Position numbers and translations under genes: made by a program. Below are positions 22,499 to 22,673 of a DNA stretch of 22,673 nucleotides, in pieces. The notes beneath the pieces are model-generated. The model was not told the DNA's origin, did not search any database, and was given only the letters and a program-made list of their open reading frames with translations. The DNA is from a virus, in IMG/VR virus record IMGVR_UViG_3300017744_003514, positions 1-22,673 of that record. One strand, written 5' to 3'. The stretch's first letter is position 1, and each line of letters begins with the position of its first letter.

Positions 22499-22672
22499 TT
22501 GAACGAAAAAGAAAAAGATATTGTTCTTGAAGCATTGAAGTGTCTTCGTTATGATACAGAACGTGTAGAAAAACTGATTCTGAAAACAAAGTCTGCCTCA
22601 ACAGATGACCATACTGACGTATTGAATAAATTGGAGGCGATTGATGTTCTCATTAGAAAATGGCGAGAATAA
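22499..22672 (+). CDS. Small helical hypothetical protein, TTG start
   Basis: A 57-residue protein starting at TTG 22499, chosen because AAAGGAG (22484-22490) sits 8 bases upstream and after the gp43 stop. An earlier in-frame ATG at 22436 lies inside gp43. The protein is almost entirely helical by eye (KEKDIVLEALKCLRYDTERV, DVLNKLEAIDVLIRKW), with an amphipathic pattern that suggests a small coiled coil. Function unknown. Confidence 0.6.
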   Translation: MNEKEKDIVLEALKCLRYDTERVEKLILKTKSASTDDHTDVLNKLEAIDVLIRKWRE

Positions 22673-22673
22673 A
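22644..22673 (+). CDS. Possible start of the next gene (partial)
   Basis: An ATG at 22644 follows GGAG with good spacing and reads MFSLENGENK to the edge of the window. It would overlap the preceding small gene by 29 bases. Only ten codons are visible. An alternative start is the ATG at 22660 in another frame. No product can be named. Confidence 0.35.
   Translation, partial: MFSLENGENK

Overview
The window looks like part of the genome of a marine T4-type myovirus. All credible genes lie on the + strand, nearly without gaps and often with stop/start codons that overlap. The T4 replication core is recognisable by sequence: sliding clamp gp45, clamp loader gp44 and gp62, the translational repressor RegA and the family B DNA polymerase gp43. 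The polymerase and RegA read most like those of cyanophage or pelagiphage T4-like viruses. That placement comes from remembered family sequences, not from a search, and the host cannot be read from this window.

Layout. (1) 1-1957: the end of an unknown gene, then two tandem paralogues with EF-hand-like loops and an N-terminus resembling a T4 capsid-targeting peptide. (2) 1988-4337: a conserved phage protein with its own promoter, a GalE-type epimerase, and two unrecognised genes. (3) 4342-8312: gp45, gp44, [nucleotide-sugar dehydrogenase, methyltransferase], gp62, regA. The two bracketed sugar genes sit inside the clamp-loader operon. (4) 8315-15946: a glycan island with GT25-like, GT11, sugar N-formyltransferase, FkbM methyltransferase, UDP-glucuronate-decarboxylase-like SDR, DegT-type sugar aminotransferase, GT2, GT10-like and GT2-TPR genes. 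(5) 15946-18848: four probable virion or adhesin genes, namely a collagen-like fibre, a beta-helix protein and two small proteins. (6) 18858-22673: dUTPase, an unknown gene, a DUF1599/MazG-like protein, DNA polymerase, a small gene and the start of one more.

How it may work together. The dehydrogenase, decarboxylase-like SDR, DegT aminotransferase and formyltransferase form the same enzyme series that makes UDP-4-deoxy-4-formamido-L-arabinose in the bacterial Arn pathway. Here ArnA is split into two genes and everything is carried by a phage. The glycosyltransferase and methyltransferase genes run directly into a collagen-like fibre gene rich in Gly-X-Thr triplets. A plausible but unproven reading is that the phage makes a formylated amino sugar and places it on its own fibre or on another surface.

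Regulation. Two near-consensus sigma70-type promoters have identical geometry (TTGACA, 16 bp, -10 box, 6 bp, ATG) before the gene at 1988 and before the polymerase at 19951. Both predict transcripts that begin at the start codon. A hairpin precedes regA, and TAAATA motifs resembling T4 late promoters occur at two gene boundaries. I saw no tRNA, rRNA, CRISPR array, insertion sequence or convincing factor-independent terminator, and no gene-free stretch longer than about 50 bases.
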